A DNA stretch of 32,670 bases from Lachnospiraceae bacterium (GCA_017513005.1 JAFWDM010000055.1:1-32670); one strand, 5' to 3'; counted from the stretch's first letter, positions 9,729-18,387 are shown. Program-made: numbers and translations. Notes: generated by a model from the letters alone, not told the origin.

Positions 9729-10691
9729 ATGAACAATAATGCTGTCAACAGACTTCGTGAAAGTCTGATCCTGTTTTATAAGAAGCAGGAGTATATCATC
9801 GTACCGGTCTTCCGGTTTGTGGTAACGCTCTGCCTGCTTCTGCTGCTGCGGACGCACCTGGGAGCATATGGCCCTGCAGGGGCGCCGCTTCAGAACACCC
9901 TTCTGAACGTGATCATCGCTCTGTTCTGCTCCATGCTGCCGCCAGGTTTCACGGCGGCGATCCTGGCACTGGTGATGGTCTGGGACCTGTACAGGCTGTC
10001 GCTGGAAGCGACAGCTCTGTGTGCCGCACTGATCCTGGTGTGCCTCCTGGTCTATTACAGGTTTGCGCCCAGGGACTCCGTGATCCTTCTGCTGATGCCG
10101 ATCGCATATGCCGTCAATCTGCACTATGCTGTGCCGGTCCTCGCGGGTCTCCTGTTCGGGCCGGGCGCGGCAGTCCCGGTGGTCTTCGGACTGCTCTTTA
10201 CCAGATATGTACTGCTGGTGGAGAAGCTGCTCCCGGTGATCGGACGGGATGCGGGGGGAGCGGTCCTGACCAGTGAAAGTCTTATCTCGAACTTTCGGGC
10301 GCTGGTCGACGGCATGATGAATGACCGGGGACTGATCGTTCTCGCGGCGGCTCTGGCGGCTGCAGCCGTAGTGGTCTGCTTCATCCGGCACCTGGTCATG
10401 GCACACGCCTGGATCACTGCGATCACGGCAGGGTGTATCCTGGAACTGGTGATCCTGCTCATAGGGGATATGCGGTTCGGAACGCAGATCGACCTCACTA
10501 TGGTCCTGGCGGGGATCGTCGTCTCCTTCCTGATCGCCCAGATCGTCCGTTTCTTTCTGTTTCATGCTGATTATCTCCGCATCGAGAACGTGCAGTTCGA
10601 GGATGAGGATTATTACTATTATGTAAAGGCAGTCCCGAAGGTCGTGGCATCCGGGCCGGAGACGGAGGAAGAGGATGTGTTTTCTCCGTAA
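9729..10691 (+). CDS. Polytopic membrane protein, unknown function
   Basis: This protein of about 320 residues is dominated by hydrophobic helices, roughly eight or nine, beginning with FRFVVTLCLLLLL and ending with GIVVSFLIAQIVRFFLF. A cytoplasmic acidic tail rich in Asp, Glu and Tyr (VQFEDEDYYYYVKAV) follows. Two ATGs stand side by side at 9726 and 9729. The second is preferred because TGGAGG is too close to the first. No transporter signature is recognisable. It ends 40 bp before cdaA and probably shares its transcript. The tail may contact cytoplasmic partners, but no known family comes to mind. Confidence 0.75.
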   Translation: MNNNAVNRLRESLILFYKKQEYIIVPVFRFVVTLCLLLLLRTHLGAYGPAGAPLQNTLLNVIIALFCSMLPPGFTAAILALVMVWDLYRLSLEATALCAALILVCLLVYYRFAPRDSVILLLMPIAYAVNLHYAVPVLAGLLFGPGAAVPVVFGLLFTRYVLLVEKLLPVIGRDAGGAVLTSESLISNFRALVDGMMNDRGLIVLAAALAAAAVVVCFIRHLVMAHAWITAITAGCILELVILLIGDMRFGTQIDLTMVLAGIVVSFLIAQIVRFFLFHADYLRIENVQFEDEDYYYYVKAVPKVVASGPETEEEDVFSP

Positions 10692-10731
10692 CAAAAGAGC
10701 TTCTGAGACTGCTGCAGAAGGATAACAACCA

Positions 10732-11727
10732 TTGAATGTTCCCGGGTTCTATAGTCTTCAAGAAATCATATCCCAGCTGCGTATACCTGATGTAAGGTGG
10801 ACGGATCTTGTCGAGGTTCTGATCATAGCCTATCTGGCATACCATATCCTGCTCTGGGTCAAAAACACACGTGCCTGGCAGCTGATGAAGGGGATCGCCG
10901 TCGTTCTGGTGATCGCTCTTGCAGCGGCCTTTTTCAACATGACTACGATCCTCTGGATCTTCCAGAATTTTGCCGGGATCGCCGTGACTGCCCTGGTGAT
11001 CATTCTCCAGCCTGAGCTGCGCAATGCCATGGAGGAACTGGGGCGCCGCAACTTCCTCAGCTCGATCCTTCGCATGGATCCGGGCAAGACGGAAGAGGGA
11101 CGGTTTTCCGACAGGACCATCAACGAGCTGGTGCGCGCCTGTATCGAGATGGGCCGGGTCAGGACCGGCGCCCTGATCGTTATCGAACAGACGACGCCGC
11201 TGACCGAGTGGGTGAGATCAGGGATCGAGATCGACGGCATCGTGTCGAGCCAGCTTCTCATCAATATTTTTGAAAAAAATACGCCGCTCCACGACGGGGC
11301 GGTCATTGTGCGCGGCAACCGGGTCGTGTCAGCGACCTCTTATCTGCCGCTGTCCTCCTCGCGGCTGGACAAAAATCTCGGAACCAGGCATCGCGCGGGC
11401 GTGGGCATCTCAGAGGAAACGGATGCGCTGACTCTCATCGTATCGGAGGAAACCGGGCATCTGAGCTATTCCTATAAGGGGAAGCTCTGGGCTGATGTGA
11501 CACCGGAGCAGCTCCGGGAAGCCCTGCAGCTTTTGCAGAACAAGCTCTCCCGGGAGGAAGCGGCGAAGAACGCAGCCCGTTCTCCGTTGAGCGGGATCGG
11601 CATGTATTCGATCTGGAAGAAGCGGGAGCCGGATGCGGGAAGCAGCGGCACCGTGGGCGCCGGTTCCGATACCGGTCTTCTACAGAAAAACACATCTGCG
11701 GAGGAGGAAGGAGGTGCGCATGATTGA
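10732..11727 (+). CDS. cdaA: Diadenylate cyclase CdaA (c-di-AMP synthase)
   Basis: CdaA makes cyclic di-AMP from two ATP at the membrane. The 331-residue product has three N-terminal membrane helices (DLVEVLIIAYLAYHILLWV; GIAVVLVIALAAAFF; NFAGIAVTALVII). The DAC domain follows, with LHDGAVIV (Asp188 in the DGA motif) and GTRHRAGVG (Arg219-His220-Arg221 in the RHR motif), both catalytic signatures. The start is TTG 10732: an in-frame stop lies 9 bp upstream and AGAAGGAT precedes it, while the nearby ATG 10736 is in another frame. The protein is some 55 residues longer than Bacillus CdaA, through a C-terminal extension rich in Ser, Gly and Glu. The stop overlaps cdaR by 8 bp, the usual coupled arrangement. 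Confidence 0.96.
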   Translation: MNVPGFYSLQEIISQLRIPDVRWTDLVEVLIIAYLAYHILLWVKNTRAWQLMKGIAVVLVIALAAAFFNMTTILWIFQNFAGIAVTALVIILQPELRNAMEELGRRNFLSSILRMDPGKTEEGRFSDRTINELVRACIEMGRVRTGALIVIEQTTPLTEWVRSGIEIDGIVSSQLLINIFEKNTPLHDGAVIVRGNRVVSATSYLPLSSSRLDKNLGTRHRAGVGISEETDALTLIVSEETGHLSYSYKGKLWADVTPEQLREALQLLQNKLSREEAAKNAARSPLSGIGMYSIWKKREPDAGSSGTVGAGSDTGLLQKNTSAEEEGGAHD

Positions 11728-12775
11728 GCGTATCAAAAACCTGGATCCGAATTTCCGGCTCAAGGTCATCTCCCTTCTGCTCGCCATGGTGCTGTGGTAC
11801 ATGATCAACTATTTCAGCGACCCGGCGATCCGGATGACAGTCAACAATGTCAGTGTTCAGATCCTCCACGGCGAAGTCATCGAAAACCGGGGGGATGTCT
11901 ATACGGTCCTGGACAATACGGACGTGATCCCGATCGTCACCGTTACGGCGAAACGCTCTGTGATCGACAAGTTGGAATCAAAAAATGTCATCGCCACGGC
12001 AGACTGCCGCACGATGGAAGAGGACGGATCGATCCCGATCATTCTCACGACGGATAAATACAGCAGCAGCATCGAGCGCATCACCGGGAGTATTCCCAGC
12101 GTGCTCCTGCGCGTGGAACCTCTCGAAACGAAGTCGCTGTCCCTGGAAGTGGATACAGAGGGGGAGCCGGCAGAGGGCTATGTCCTCTGTGAGACAAACA
12201 TGGAACAGAACCAGGTGGACCTCTCGGGACCCCAGTCCTATGTCAACAGCGTGGAACGGGCGGCGGCCCGGGTAGATATAAGCGGTTCAGAGAGAAGTAT
12301 CAATTCCTACCCTGCGATCACACTGTACGATTCAGAGGGAAAGGAGATCACGGCGGAGGAGATGCAGCAGCACAGGCTGCACCTGAATATTTCCTCTGTC
12401 AAGGTGATGGCGTCGATCTATCCGACAAAGGAGCTCGCCGTCACATGCGGCCGGGAGGTGCCGCTCGCGGACGGATATGAACTGGGATCGGATCCGACGG
12501 CTGAGCCGTCGTCCGTACTGGTCGCCGGCGCGGCAGGCATCCTGCAGGAGATCGACACCATAGAGATCCCCGCATCGGACATTGCGTCATTGCCGGTCAG
12601 CAGCAATATACATAAGCAGATCGACCTGAAAAAGTATCTTCCGGAGGGTGTCATTCTGCCGGAGGAAAGCGATGCTGCGGTCACTGTCTATGTGCATGTG
12701 GTGAAATCCGCGCCCGCAAAATCCGAAACGGCGGAGACAGCGGAAACGGCGGAGACCGCGCAGGCCGCCCCTTAG
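11720..12775 (+). CDS. cdaR: CdaA regulatory protein CdaR (YbbR domains)
   Basis: CdaR is a membrane-anchored extracytoplasmic protein that modulates CdaA. The 351-residue product starts at ATG 11720 behind AAGGAGGTG; it has one N-terminal membrane anchor (FRLKVISLLLAMVLWYMINY) and then YbbR-type repeats. The repeat hallmarks are VQILHGEVIENRGDVYTV, VTVTAKRSVIDKL, VDLSGPQSYVNSVERA and VLVAGAAGILQEIDTIEI. The C-terminus is a short Glu-Thr-Ala repeat (about four ETA units, 9-bp period in the DNA). It overlaps cdaA by 8 bp. In Bacillus the next gene is glmM; here leuA follows instead, so the cell-wall link of the classical operon is missing locally. Confidence 0.93.
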   Translation: MIERIKNLDPNFRLKVISLLLAMVLWYMINYFSDPAIRMTVNNVSVQILHGEVIENRGDVYTVLDNTDVIPIVTVTAKRSVIDKLESKNVIATADCRTMEEDGSIPIILTTDKYSSSIERITGSIPSVLLRVEPLETKSLSLEVDTEGEPAEGYVLCETNMEQNQVDLSGPQSYVNSVERAAARVDISGSERSINSYPAITLYDSEGKEITAEEMQQHRLHLNISSVKVMASIYPTKELAVTCGREVPLADGYELGSDPTAEPSSVLVAGAAGILQEIDTIEIPASDIASLPVSSNIHKQIDLKKYLPEGVILPEESDAAVTVYVHVVKSAPAKSETAETAETAETAQAAP

Positions 12776-12836
12776 GAACTTTCGGGGCATTTGACCCTGA
12801 TCGCATGATATGTTTTAGAAATGGAGTAACAAAAAC

Positions 12837-14540
12837 ATGCTGAATTACAAGAAATACACGAAAAACCCGGTTGTCCACTATCCCGAGAGGGAGTGGCCCA
12901 ACAAGGAGATCGAAAAGGCACCGGTATGGTGCAGCGTGGATCTTCGCGACGGCAACCAGGCCCTGATCGATCCGATGGTGGTCAGTGAGAAGATGGAGAT
13001 GTACCGTCTCCTCCTCAAGCTGGGCTTCAAGGAAATCGAGGTCGGATTCCCCTCTGCCAGCCAGATCGAGTATGATTTTCTCCGGGAACTCATCGACAAT
13101 GACATGATCCCGGATGATGTCTATATCCAGGTCCTCTCCCAATGCAGAAAAGAGCAGATCGAGCGGACCTTTGAGGCGATCAGGGGCTGCAAAAACGTCA
13201 TTTTCCACATTTACAACTCCACTTCGACCCTCCAGCGGGATGTCGTGTTCAATATGGACAGGCAGGGCATCATCGAGATCGCACAGAGGGGAACACGCTG
13301 GGTAAAAGAGGGTGCAAAGGATTTCCCCGGAAATCTCGTTCTCGAGTATTCTCCGGAGAGCTTTACCGGCACAGAGCTTGATTTTGCACTGGAGATCTGC
13401 ACAGCCGTACAGGACATCTGGCAGCCCACCAGGGAAAAGCCGATGATCTTCAATCTTCCCTCCACGGTAGAGATGAACACCCCCAATGTCTATGCGGACC
13501 AGATCGAATGGATGAGCAGGCATTTCAAGGACCGCGACAGCATTATCCTCAGCATCCACCCCCACAATGACCGCGGCTGCGGTGTCGCCGCCTCCGAGCT
13601 CGCGCTCCTGGCCGGCGCACAGCGCGTGGAAGGGACGCTTCTGGGCAACGGCGAGCGCACCGGGAATGTAGACCTGCTTACGATCGCCTACAATATGTTC
13701 ACCCAGGGCATCAACCCCGGACTCGATATCGAGGATATCAATGAGATCATCGATGTCTACGAGCGCTGCAACAAGATGAGTGTGGACGAGCGCCATCCCT
13801 ACGCGGGCAAGCTCGTGTTCACCGCATTTTCGGGCTCCCATCAGGACGCGATCAACAAGGGGATCCAGGCGATGAAAGACCGGAAGTCCGAGATCTGGGA
13901 CGTCCCCTATCTCCCGATCGATCCCTCGGACATCGGCAGGGTCTACGAGCCGATCATCCGTGTGAATTCGCAGTCCGGCAAGGGCGGCGTGGCCTTTATC
14001 ATGAGCACCTACTTCGGCTTCAAGCTTCCCAAGGGCATGCACGGCGAATTCGCGAGGGTCGTACAGAATATGTCCGAAAAGGTCGGAGAGGTTCCGCCGG
14101 AGAAGATCATGGATGCCTTCCGCAGGGAATATCTCTACAGGAACGAGCCTCTGCACTTCCGCAAACTTCAGGTCGCGGACCTCACCAGCGATGTCAAGAC
14201 CAATTTCGACACCCGGATCCGGGTGGACTACAGCTACCATGGAAGACCCGAGTTTTTTGAGGCTTCCGGAAACGGCCCTCTGGATGCACTCCAGCGGGGA
14301 TTCAGGGAAAAGTTCGGCTATAATATCCGGATCCTGGATTATGAGGAGCACGCGCTCCAGTCCGGTTCCGATTCCCAGGCGGCGGCTTATATCCACCTGC
14401 TCGATTCGGACCACGGCAATGTCACCTATGGCGTCGGTGTGAGCTCCAATATCACCCGCGCTTCCGTGCGTGCCGTGTTCTCAGCCATCAACAGGCTGGG
14501 ACTGGGGGACCGCGAAAAGGGGATCCAGGATAATATTTAA
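12837..14540 (+). CDS. leuA: 2-isopropylmalate synthase
   Basis: LeuA condenses acetyl-CoA with 2-oxoisovalerate, the first committed step of leucine synthesis. The 567-residue product belongs to the long-type family shared with Corynebacterium and fungi: WCSVDLRDGNQALIDPM near the start, EVGFPSASQ, and the metal-binding HPHNDRG (His241, His243). LLGNGERTGNVDL follows, and then a C-terminal regulatory LeuA-dimer domain (about 440-560), which normally mediates leucine feedback inhibition. The start at 12837 has GGAG 10 nt upstream. A TTGACC at 12791 with a poor -10 may be a weak promoter. No T-box or leucine-rich leader peptide is seen in the 61-bp gap after cdaR, so any leucine control at the RNA level is not visible here. 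Confidence 0.96.
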   Translation: MLNYKKYTKNPVVHYPEREWPNKEIEKAPVWCSVDLRDGNQALIDPMVVSEKMEMYRLLLKLGFKEIEVGFPSASQIEYDFLRELIDNDMIPDDVYIQVLSQCRKEQIERTFEAIRGCKNVIFHIYNSTSTLQRDVVFNMDRQGIIEIAQRGTRWVKEGAKDFPGNLVLEYSPESFTGTELDFALEICTAVQDIWQPTREKPMIFNLPSTVEMNTPNVYADQIEWMSRHFKDRDSIILSIHPHNDRGCGVAASELALLAGAQRVEGTLLGNGERTGNVDLLTIAYNMFTQGINPGLDIEDINEIIDVYERCNKMSVDERHPYAGKLVFTAFSGSHQDAINKGIQAMKDRKSEIWDVPYLPIDPSDIGRVYEPIIRVNSQSGKGGVAFIMSTYFGFKLPKGMHGEFARVVQNMSEKVGEVPPEKIMDAFRREYLYRNEPLHFRKLQVADLTSDVKTNFDTRIRVDYSYHGRPEFFEASGNGPLDALQRGFREKFGYNIRILDYEEHALQSGSDSQAAAYIHLLDSDHGNVTYGVGVSSNITRASVRAVFSAINRLGLGDREKGIQDNI

Positions 14541-14764
14541 TGGTATCTGTTCAGCACCGCGCAGCGTCTCTGTCAGCCAGGGATTGCCAGGGACTGCAGG
14601 TACACAGCACCTGCAATGTGAGGGCGCTGAATAGTATATTTCATAAAAACAGCACCGGCGGGCTTCCCGCAGCGCACAGTGCAGAGCCGCTGCGCTGCGG
14701 GAAGCCGTATAATACTCTGTGCAGGCCGGTGTGCAGCGGATTAAAAAGACAAGGAGAATGCATC
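14541..14764 (+). promoter_or_regulatory. Structured leader region between leuA and proS
   Basis: This 224-bp gap is rich in inverted repeats. TTCAGC (14550-14555) and GCTGAA (14626-14631) can close a domain that holds the hairpin TGCAGGT/ACCTGCA (14595-14615). A 16-bp perfect stem follows, GGCTTCCCGCAGCGCA (14661-14676) with its complement at 14691-14706 and a 14-nt loop. CACCGGC/GCCGGTG (14653-14659, 14725-14731) flanks it. TATAAT (14708-14713) directly follows the stem but has no good -35. The conserved T-box sequence expected for a tRNA-synthetase leader is absent. No T-run follows the big stem, so it is not a standard terminator. Confidence 0.5.
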
Positions 14765-16198
14765 GTGGCAGAGCAGAAAAAACTGGTCGCCGAGATCACG
14801 GCGATGGACGAGGATTTTACACAGTGGTATACGGATGTCTGCATCAAGGCAGGACTGATCGCCTATTCTAATATCAAGGGATTCATGGTCTATAAGCCCG
14901 CCGGATATGCGATCTGGGAGGCGGTCCAGAGTCACCTGGATGCGCGTTTCAAGGCGGTCGGCGTGGAAAATGTCTACCTTCCGCTCCTGATTCCGGAGCA
15001 CCTGCTGACGAAGGAGAAGGACCTGGTGGAGGGCTTTGCCCCCGAGGTGGCCTGGGTCACGCACGGCGGTTCCGAGGAACTGGATGAGCGCGCCTGTGTG
15101 CGTCCCACTTCGGAATCTTTGTTCAGTGATTTTTACAGGGGGGAGATCCAGTCCTATCGCGATCTTCCGAAGATCTACAACCAGTGGTGCAGCGTAGTGC
15201 GATGGGAGAAGGAGACAAGACCCTTCCTCCGTTCCCGCGAATTCATGTGGCAGGAGGGACACACCGTCCACGCCACCGCGGAGGAGGCTGAGGCCAGGAC
15301 CCAGCAGATGCTCAATGTCTATGCGGACCTGTGCGCAGAGGACCTGGCCATCCCCACGATCAAGGGCAGAAAGACCGACAAGGAGAAGTTCGCAGGTGCC
15401 GTGGCGACCTATACCATTGAGGCGCTCATGCATGACGGCCGCGCGTTGCAGTCGGGGACCAGCCATGATTTCGGCGATGATTTTGCAAAGGCCTACGGCA
15501 TTCTCTTTACGGATAAGGATAATAAACAAAAGCATGCCTTCCAGACCTCCTGGGGACTTTCCACGCGGATCATCGGCGCACTGATCATGGTGCACGGCGA
15601 CAATTCGGGCCTGGTGCTTCCGCCCAGGATCGCACCCACACAGGTGATGATCATTCCCATCCAGCAGCGCAAGGCAGGTGTCCTGGACAAGGCCTTCGAG
15701 CTCAAAGAGGTCCTGTCCGGTTTCCGCGTCAAGGTGGATGACAGCGACAAGAGCCCCGGCTTCAAGTTCGCGGACCAGGAGATGCGCGGCATTCCGCTCC
15801 GCGTTGAGATCGGTCCCCGCGATATCCAGAACGGGAAATGCATCATCGCCCGCAGGGACACCGGGGAGAAGGAAGAGTGCGCGCTGGATCATCTGGCGGA
15901 CCGGATCGGAGAACTTCTCGAGCAGATCCAGAAGGATATGTATGCGCGCGCGAAAAAGCACCTCGAGGACCATACCTATAAGGCTGCCTCCCGCGAGGAG
16001 TTTGAACAGATCTTTGCGCAGAAGACCGGCTTCGTGAAGGCCATGTGGTGCGGAGAACTCGCCTGTGAAGAAGAGATCAAGGAAAAATACGGCGTGACCA
16101 GCCGCTGCATCCCCTTTGAGCAGGAAGAGATCGCACAGACCTGTGTCTGCTGCGGAAAGCCCGCGAAGAAGATGGTCTACTGGGGCAAGGCCTATTGA
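14765..16198 (+). CDS. proS: Prolyl-tRNA synthetase (eukaryote/archaea-like type)
   Basis: ProS charges tRNA(Pro) with proline in the cytoplasm. The 477-residue length and sequence match the short, eukaryote-like class II ProRS found in many Firmicutes: DFTQWYTDVCIKAGLIAY, GFMVYKPAGYAIWE, the motif 2 region RWEKETRPFLRSREFMWQEGH, GTSHDFGDDFAKA, and motif 3 near LIMVHGDNSGLVLPPRIAP. The anticodon-binding domain follows, then a C-terminal Cys-containing domain ending CVCCGKPAKKMVYWGKAY. The start is GTG 14765, eight nt after AGGAG; the frame is open upstream into the leader, but that stretch bears no homology. The leader is strongly structured. An 8-bp direct repeat, TATTGATA (16193-16208), straddles the stop. 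Confidence 0.96.
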   Translation: MAEQKKLVAEITAMDEDFTQWYTDVCIKAGLIAYSNIKGFMVYKPAGYAIWEAVQSHLDARFKAVGVENVYLPLLIPEHLLTKEKDLVEGFAPEVAWVTHGGSEELDERACVRPTSESLFSDFYRGEIQSYRDLPKIYNQWCSVVRWEKETRPFLRSREFMWQEGHTVHATAEEAEARTQQMLNVYADLCAEDLAIPTIKGRKTDKEKFAGAVATYTIEALMHDGRALQSGTSHDFGDDFAKAYGILFTDKDNKQKHAFQTSWGLSTRIIGALIMVHGDNSGLVLPPRIAPTQVMIIPIQQRKAGVLDKAFELKEVLSGFRVKVDDSDKSPGFKFADQEMRGIPLRVEIGPRDIQNGKCIIARRDTGEKEECALDHLADRIGELLEQIQKDMYARAKKHLEDHTYKAASREEFEQIFAQKTGFVKAMWCGELACEEEIKEKYGVTSRCIPFEQEEIAQTCVCCGKPAKKMVYWGKAY

Positions 16199-16374
16199 TA
16201 TATTGATATGGCAGTGCCTTACTCTTCCCCGCGTACTACGCGGATTCAGCCGCGGAATACAAGAGTAAAAAGAAAATGCACCTTTTTGTGTAATACCGTA
16301 AGGAACTGTACAGTTAATTCTGCTGCAGTTCCCAGGCTGTGTGAAAAAGCCCGCCGCAGATGGGAGATTGATAT
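16199..16374 (+). other. Intergenic region with nested hairpins between proS and cca
   Basis: TTACTCTT (16219-16226) and AAGAGTAA (16261-16268) form a perfect 8-bp closing stem around a GC-rich region where CCGCG (16229-16233) can pair with CGCGG (16239-16243) or CCGCGG competes further on. AAAAAG/CTTTTT (16267-16287) could form an alternative stem. GGAACTG/CAGTTCC (16302-16332) is a further hairpin. Overlapping alternative stems suggest a possible attenuator, but no clear terminator or riboswitch consensus is visible. No gene is seen. Confidence 0.4.
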
Positions 16375-17715
16375 TTGGATAGAGAAAAAATCAGAATAGA
16401 GATCCCGCCGGAGGCAGCCCGGATCATGCGGACGCTGGAAGAGCACGGCTTCGAGGCCTATGTGGTCGGAGGATGTGTGCGGGACAGTCTGCTGGGCAGG
16501 GCACCGAACGACTGGGATATCACGACTTCGGCGCAGCCGATGCAGGTCAAGGCCCTTTTTGCGCGCACGGTCGACACGGGCCTCAAGCACGGGACGGTGA
16601 CGATCCCCGTCCACGGCGAAAACTACGAGGTCACGACCTACCGCATCGACGGGGAGTACAAAGACAGCCGGCATCCGGAGAAGGTCACCTTTACCGGGAG
16701 TCTGCAGGAAGACCTGCAGCGCAGGGACTTTACGATCAATGCGATGGCCTACAATGTGCGCGACGGGCTCCGGGATTATTTCGGGGGGCTCTCCGATCTC
16801 AGGCGCGGTATCATCCGCGCGGTCGGGGACCCGGCGCAGCGGTTCAAAGAGGACGCCCTGCGGATCATGAGGGCTGTGCGCTTTGCCGCCCAGCTGGGGT
16901 ATGAGGTGGAGGAGAACACCCTGCAGGCCATGAAGGAGCTCGCTCCCTCTCTGGTGAAGATCAGCGCGGAGCGGATCGCCTCGGAGCTGGAAAAGCTCCT
17001 GGTCTCCCCGCATCCCGAAAGGCTCAGAACGGCCTATGAATGTGGGATCACGGCGGTCATCCTTCCCGAATTTGACCGCTGCATGGAGACAGAACAGCAC
17101 AATCCCCACCACATGTACAGCGTAGGGGAACACACGATCCACGCAGTCATGCATGTGCGGCCGGACCGGATCCTCCGGTGGGCCATGCTGCTGCATGACT
17201 TCGGCAAGCCGGCCTGCCTGTCGACGGATGAAAACGGGATCGACCATTTCTACGGGCATCCCGAGGTCAGTGCCAGGCTGGCAAATACCATTCTGCGGAG
17301 GCTGAAAGCAGACAACGGGACCCGTCAGGACGTGGTGCGGCTCACCCGTTATCATGACCGGGGGGTCGGCCTCAGCCGGAAGGCTGTGCGGAAGGCAGTC
17401 GTTGAGATCGGCGAGGAACTCTTTCCCCTGTTTCTGGAGGTCAAAGAGGCAGATACCCTCGCGCAGAGTGCTTATCAGCGGGAGGAAAAGCTCGAACACC
17501 TGCGGTCCCTCCGTGCGATCTACGAAAGCATCCTGGAGGACCGGAATTGTCTCTCGCTGCGGGATCTGGCGGTGCACGGCGATGACCTGATCAAGGCGGG
17601 AATCACACCGGGGCGGGAGATCGGCAGGATACTTGGTGAGATGCTGCAGGATGTGCTGGAGGATCCCTCTCATAACGACCGCGAATATCTGTTGGGGAAG
17701 TATGCGGGACATTGA
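16375..17715 (+). CDS. cca: CCA-adding tRNA nucleotidyltransferase with HD domain
   Basis: This enzyme builds or repairs the 3' CCA end of tRNAs. The 446-residue product has the class II nucleotidyltransferase head: VVGGCVRDSLLGRAPNDWDI, with catalytic Asp46 and Asp48. GENYEVTTYRIDGEY, RRDFTINAMAYN and the nucleotide-binding ED..R motif (FKEDALRIMRAVRFAAQLG) follow. An HD domain comes next (about residues 260-310: RWAMLLHDFGKPACL, FYGHPEVSA), which in related enzymes gives phosphohydrolase activity. The start is TTG 16375 behind TGGGAG. Its TGA stop overlaps the -35 box of the hup promoter. Single-enzyme CCA addition is inferred from the absence of a second such gene in the window, which is weak evidence. 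Confidence 0.95.
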   Translation: MDREKIRIEIPPEAARIMRTLEEHGFEAYVVGGCVRDSLLGRAPNDWDITTSAQPMQVKALFARTVDTGLKHGTVTIPVHGENYEVTTYRIDGEYKDSRHPEKVTFTGSLQEDLQRRDFTINAMAYNVRDGLRDYFGGLSDLRRGIIRAVGDPAQRFKEDALRIMRAVRFAAQLGYEVEENTLQAMKELAPSLVKISAERIASELEKLLVSPHPERLRTAYECGITAVILPEFDRCMETEQHNPHHMYSVGEHTIHAVMHVRPDRILRWAMLLHDFGKPACLSTDENGIDHFYGHPEVSARLANTILRRLKADNGTRQDVVRLTRYHDRGVGLSRKAVRKAVVEIGEELFPLFLEVKEADTLAQSAYQREEKLEHLRSLRAIYESILEDRNCLSLRDLAVHGDDLIKAGITPGREIGRILGEMLQDVLEDPSHNDREYLLGKYAGH

Positions 17716-17741
17716 CAATTTCGCCATGCAGACAGTACAAT
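17712..17741 (+). promoter_or_regulatory. Sigma-A type promoter for hup
   Basis: TTGACA (17712-17717) and TACAAT (17736-17741) are separated by 18 bp, close to the housekeeping consensus. It overlaps the cca stop and lies about 100 bp upstream of the hup start. It probably drives hup, rqcP and perhaps divIC. Confidence 0.75.
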
Positions 17742-17839
17742 ATGAAAGATGTAACCATGTTTAACTGATTATTTGAATGTAACCGTCCATGCGGACCTGC
17801 AGCGCAGGCGCTATTATAACAAGGATACAAGGAGAAATT

Positions 17840-18115
17840 ATGAACAAAGGACAGTTTGTCGAAAAGATGGCAGAAAAATCCAATCTCAGCATCAAGGATG
17901 CAGAGAAGGCTTACAAAGCGTTTATCGAAACGGTGATCGAGGGGCTCAAAGACGGCGAGAAGCTGCAGCTGGTCGGTTTCGGGACTTTTGATATCAGCGA
18001 GCGTTCAGCCAGGGAGGGAAGAAATCCCCAGACCGGCGAGACGATCCGGATCGCTGCTTCCAGGACGCCCAGATTTAAAGCCGGTAAGGCTCTGAAAGAT
18101 GCGGTAAACGGGTGA
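17840..18115 (+). CDS. hup: HU-family DNA-binding protein
   Basis: HU is the abundant histone-like protein that bends and compacts the nucleoid. The 91-residue length is typical, and the family signatures are present: MNKGQFVEKMAEKSNLSIKDAEKA at the N-terminus, GFGTFDISERSAREGRNPQTGE across the DNA-binding arm (about 46-69), and PRFKAGKALKDAV at the end. The start at 17840 follows AAGGAG. A strong promoter lies upstream. It is followed 30 bp later by rqcP, an order common in Clostridia. Confidence 0.97.
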   Translation: MNKGQFVEKMAEKSNLSIKDAEKAYKAFIETVIEGLKDGEKLQLVGFGTFDISERSAREGRNPQTGETIRIAASRTPRFKAGKALKDAVNG

Positions 18116-18145
18116 TACACTGCACGGAAACGGGAGGAGCAGGCT

Positions 18146-18385
18146 ATGCGGCTGGATAAATACCTGAAGGTAACAAGGCTGATCAAGCGCAGAACGGTTG
18201 CGAACGAAGCCTGCGATAACGGGAGAGTGACGATCAACGGAAAGATCGCGCGGGCCAGTGCGGAAGTGAAGCCGGGAGATATCATAGGGATCTCTTTCGG
18301 CGACCGCGAGACAAAGGCGGAAGTACTCGCTGTCCGCGACAATGTCCGCAAGGAAGAGGTCCAGGATCTCTTTCGTTTTTGCTGA
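18146..18385 (+). CDS. rqcP: S4-domain RNA-binding protein RqcP
   Basis: This 79-residue protein is a single S4 RNA-binding domain: MRLDKYLKVTRLIKRRTVANEAC, DNGRVTINGKIARASAEVKPGD, ISFGDRETKAEVL. It matches the RqcP/YabO family, which helps RqcH elongate alanine tails on stalled ribosomal nascent chains by stabilising P-site tRNA. The more distant Hsp15 is the alternative, but the neighbours (hup upstream, divIC downstream) are those of yabO in Firmicutes. GGGAGGAG lies upstream of the start. The gene ends three bases before a 10-bp perfect inverted repeat. Confidence 0.92.
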   Translation: MRLDKYLKVTRLIKRRTVANEACDNGRVTINGKIARASAEVKPGDIIGISFGDRETKAEVLAVRDNVRKEEVQDLFRFC

Positions 18386-18387
18386 AA

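Noticed and set aside
12791-12819. Promoter for leuA (TTGACC with TTTAGA)
   Set aside because: The -35 is acceptable, but the -10 is poor and lies only about 18 bp from the start codon, overlapping the ribosome-binding region.
12681-14414. Long minus-strand open frame opposite leuA
   Set aside because: LeuA is unmistakable on the plus strand. The minus-strand product has no recognisable motif and no ribosome-binding site.
14541-14764. T-box riboswitch in front of proS
   Set aside because: The conserved antiterminator sequence (AGGGTGGNACCGCG type) and a downstream terminator are both missing.
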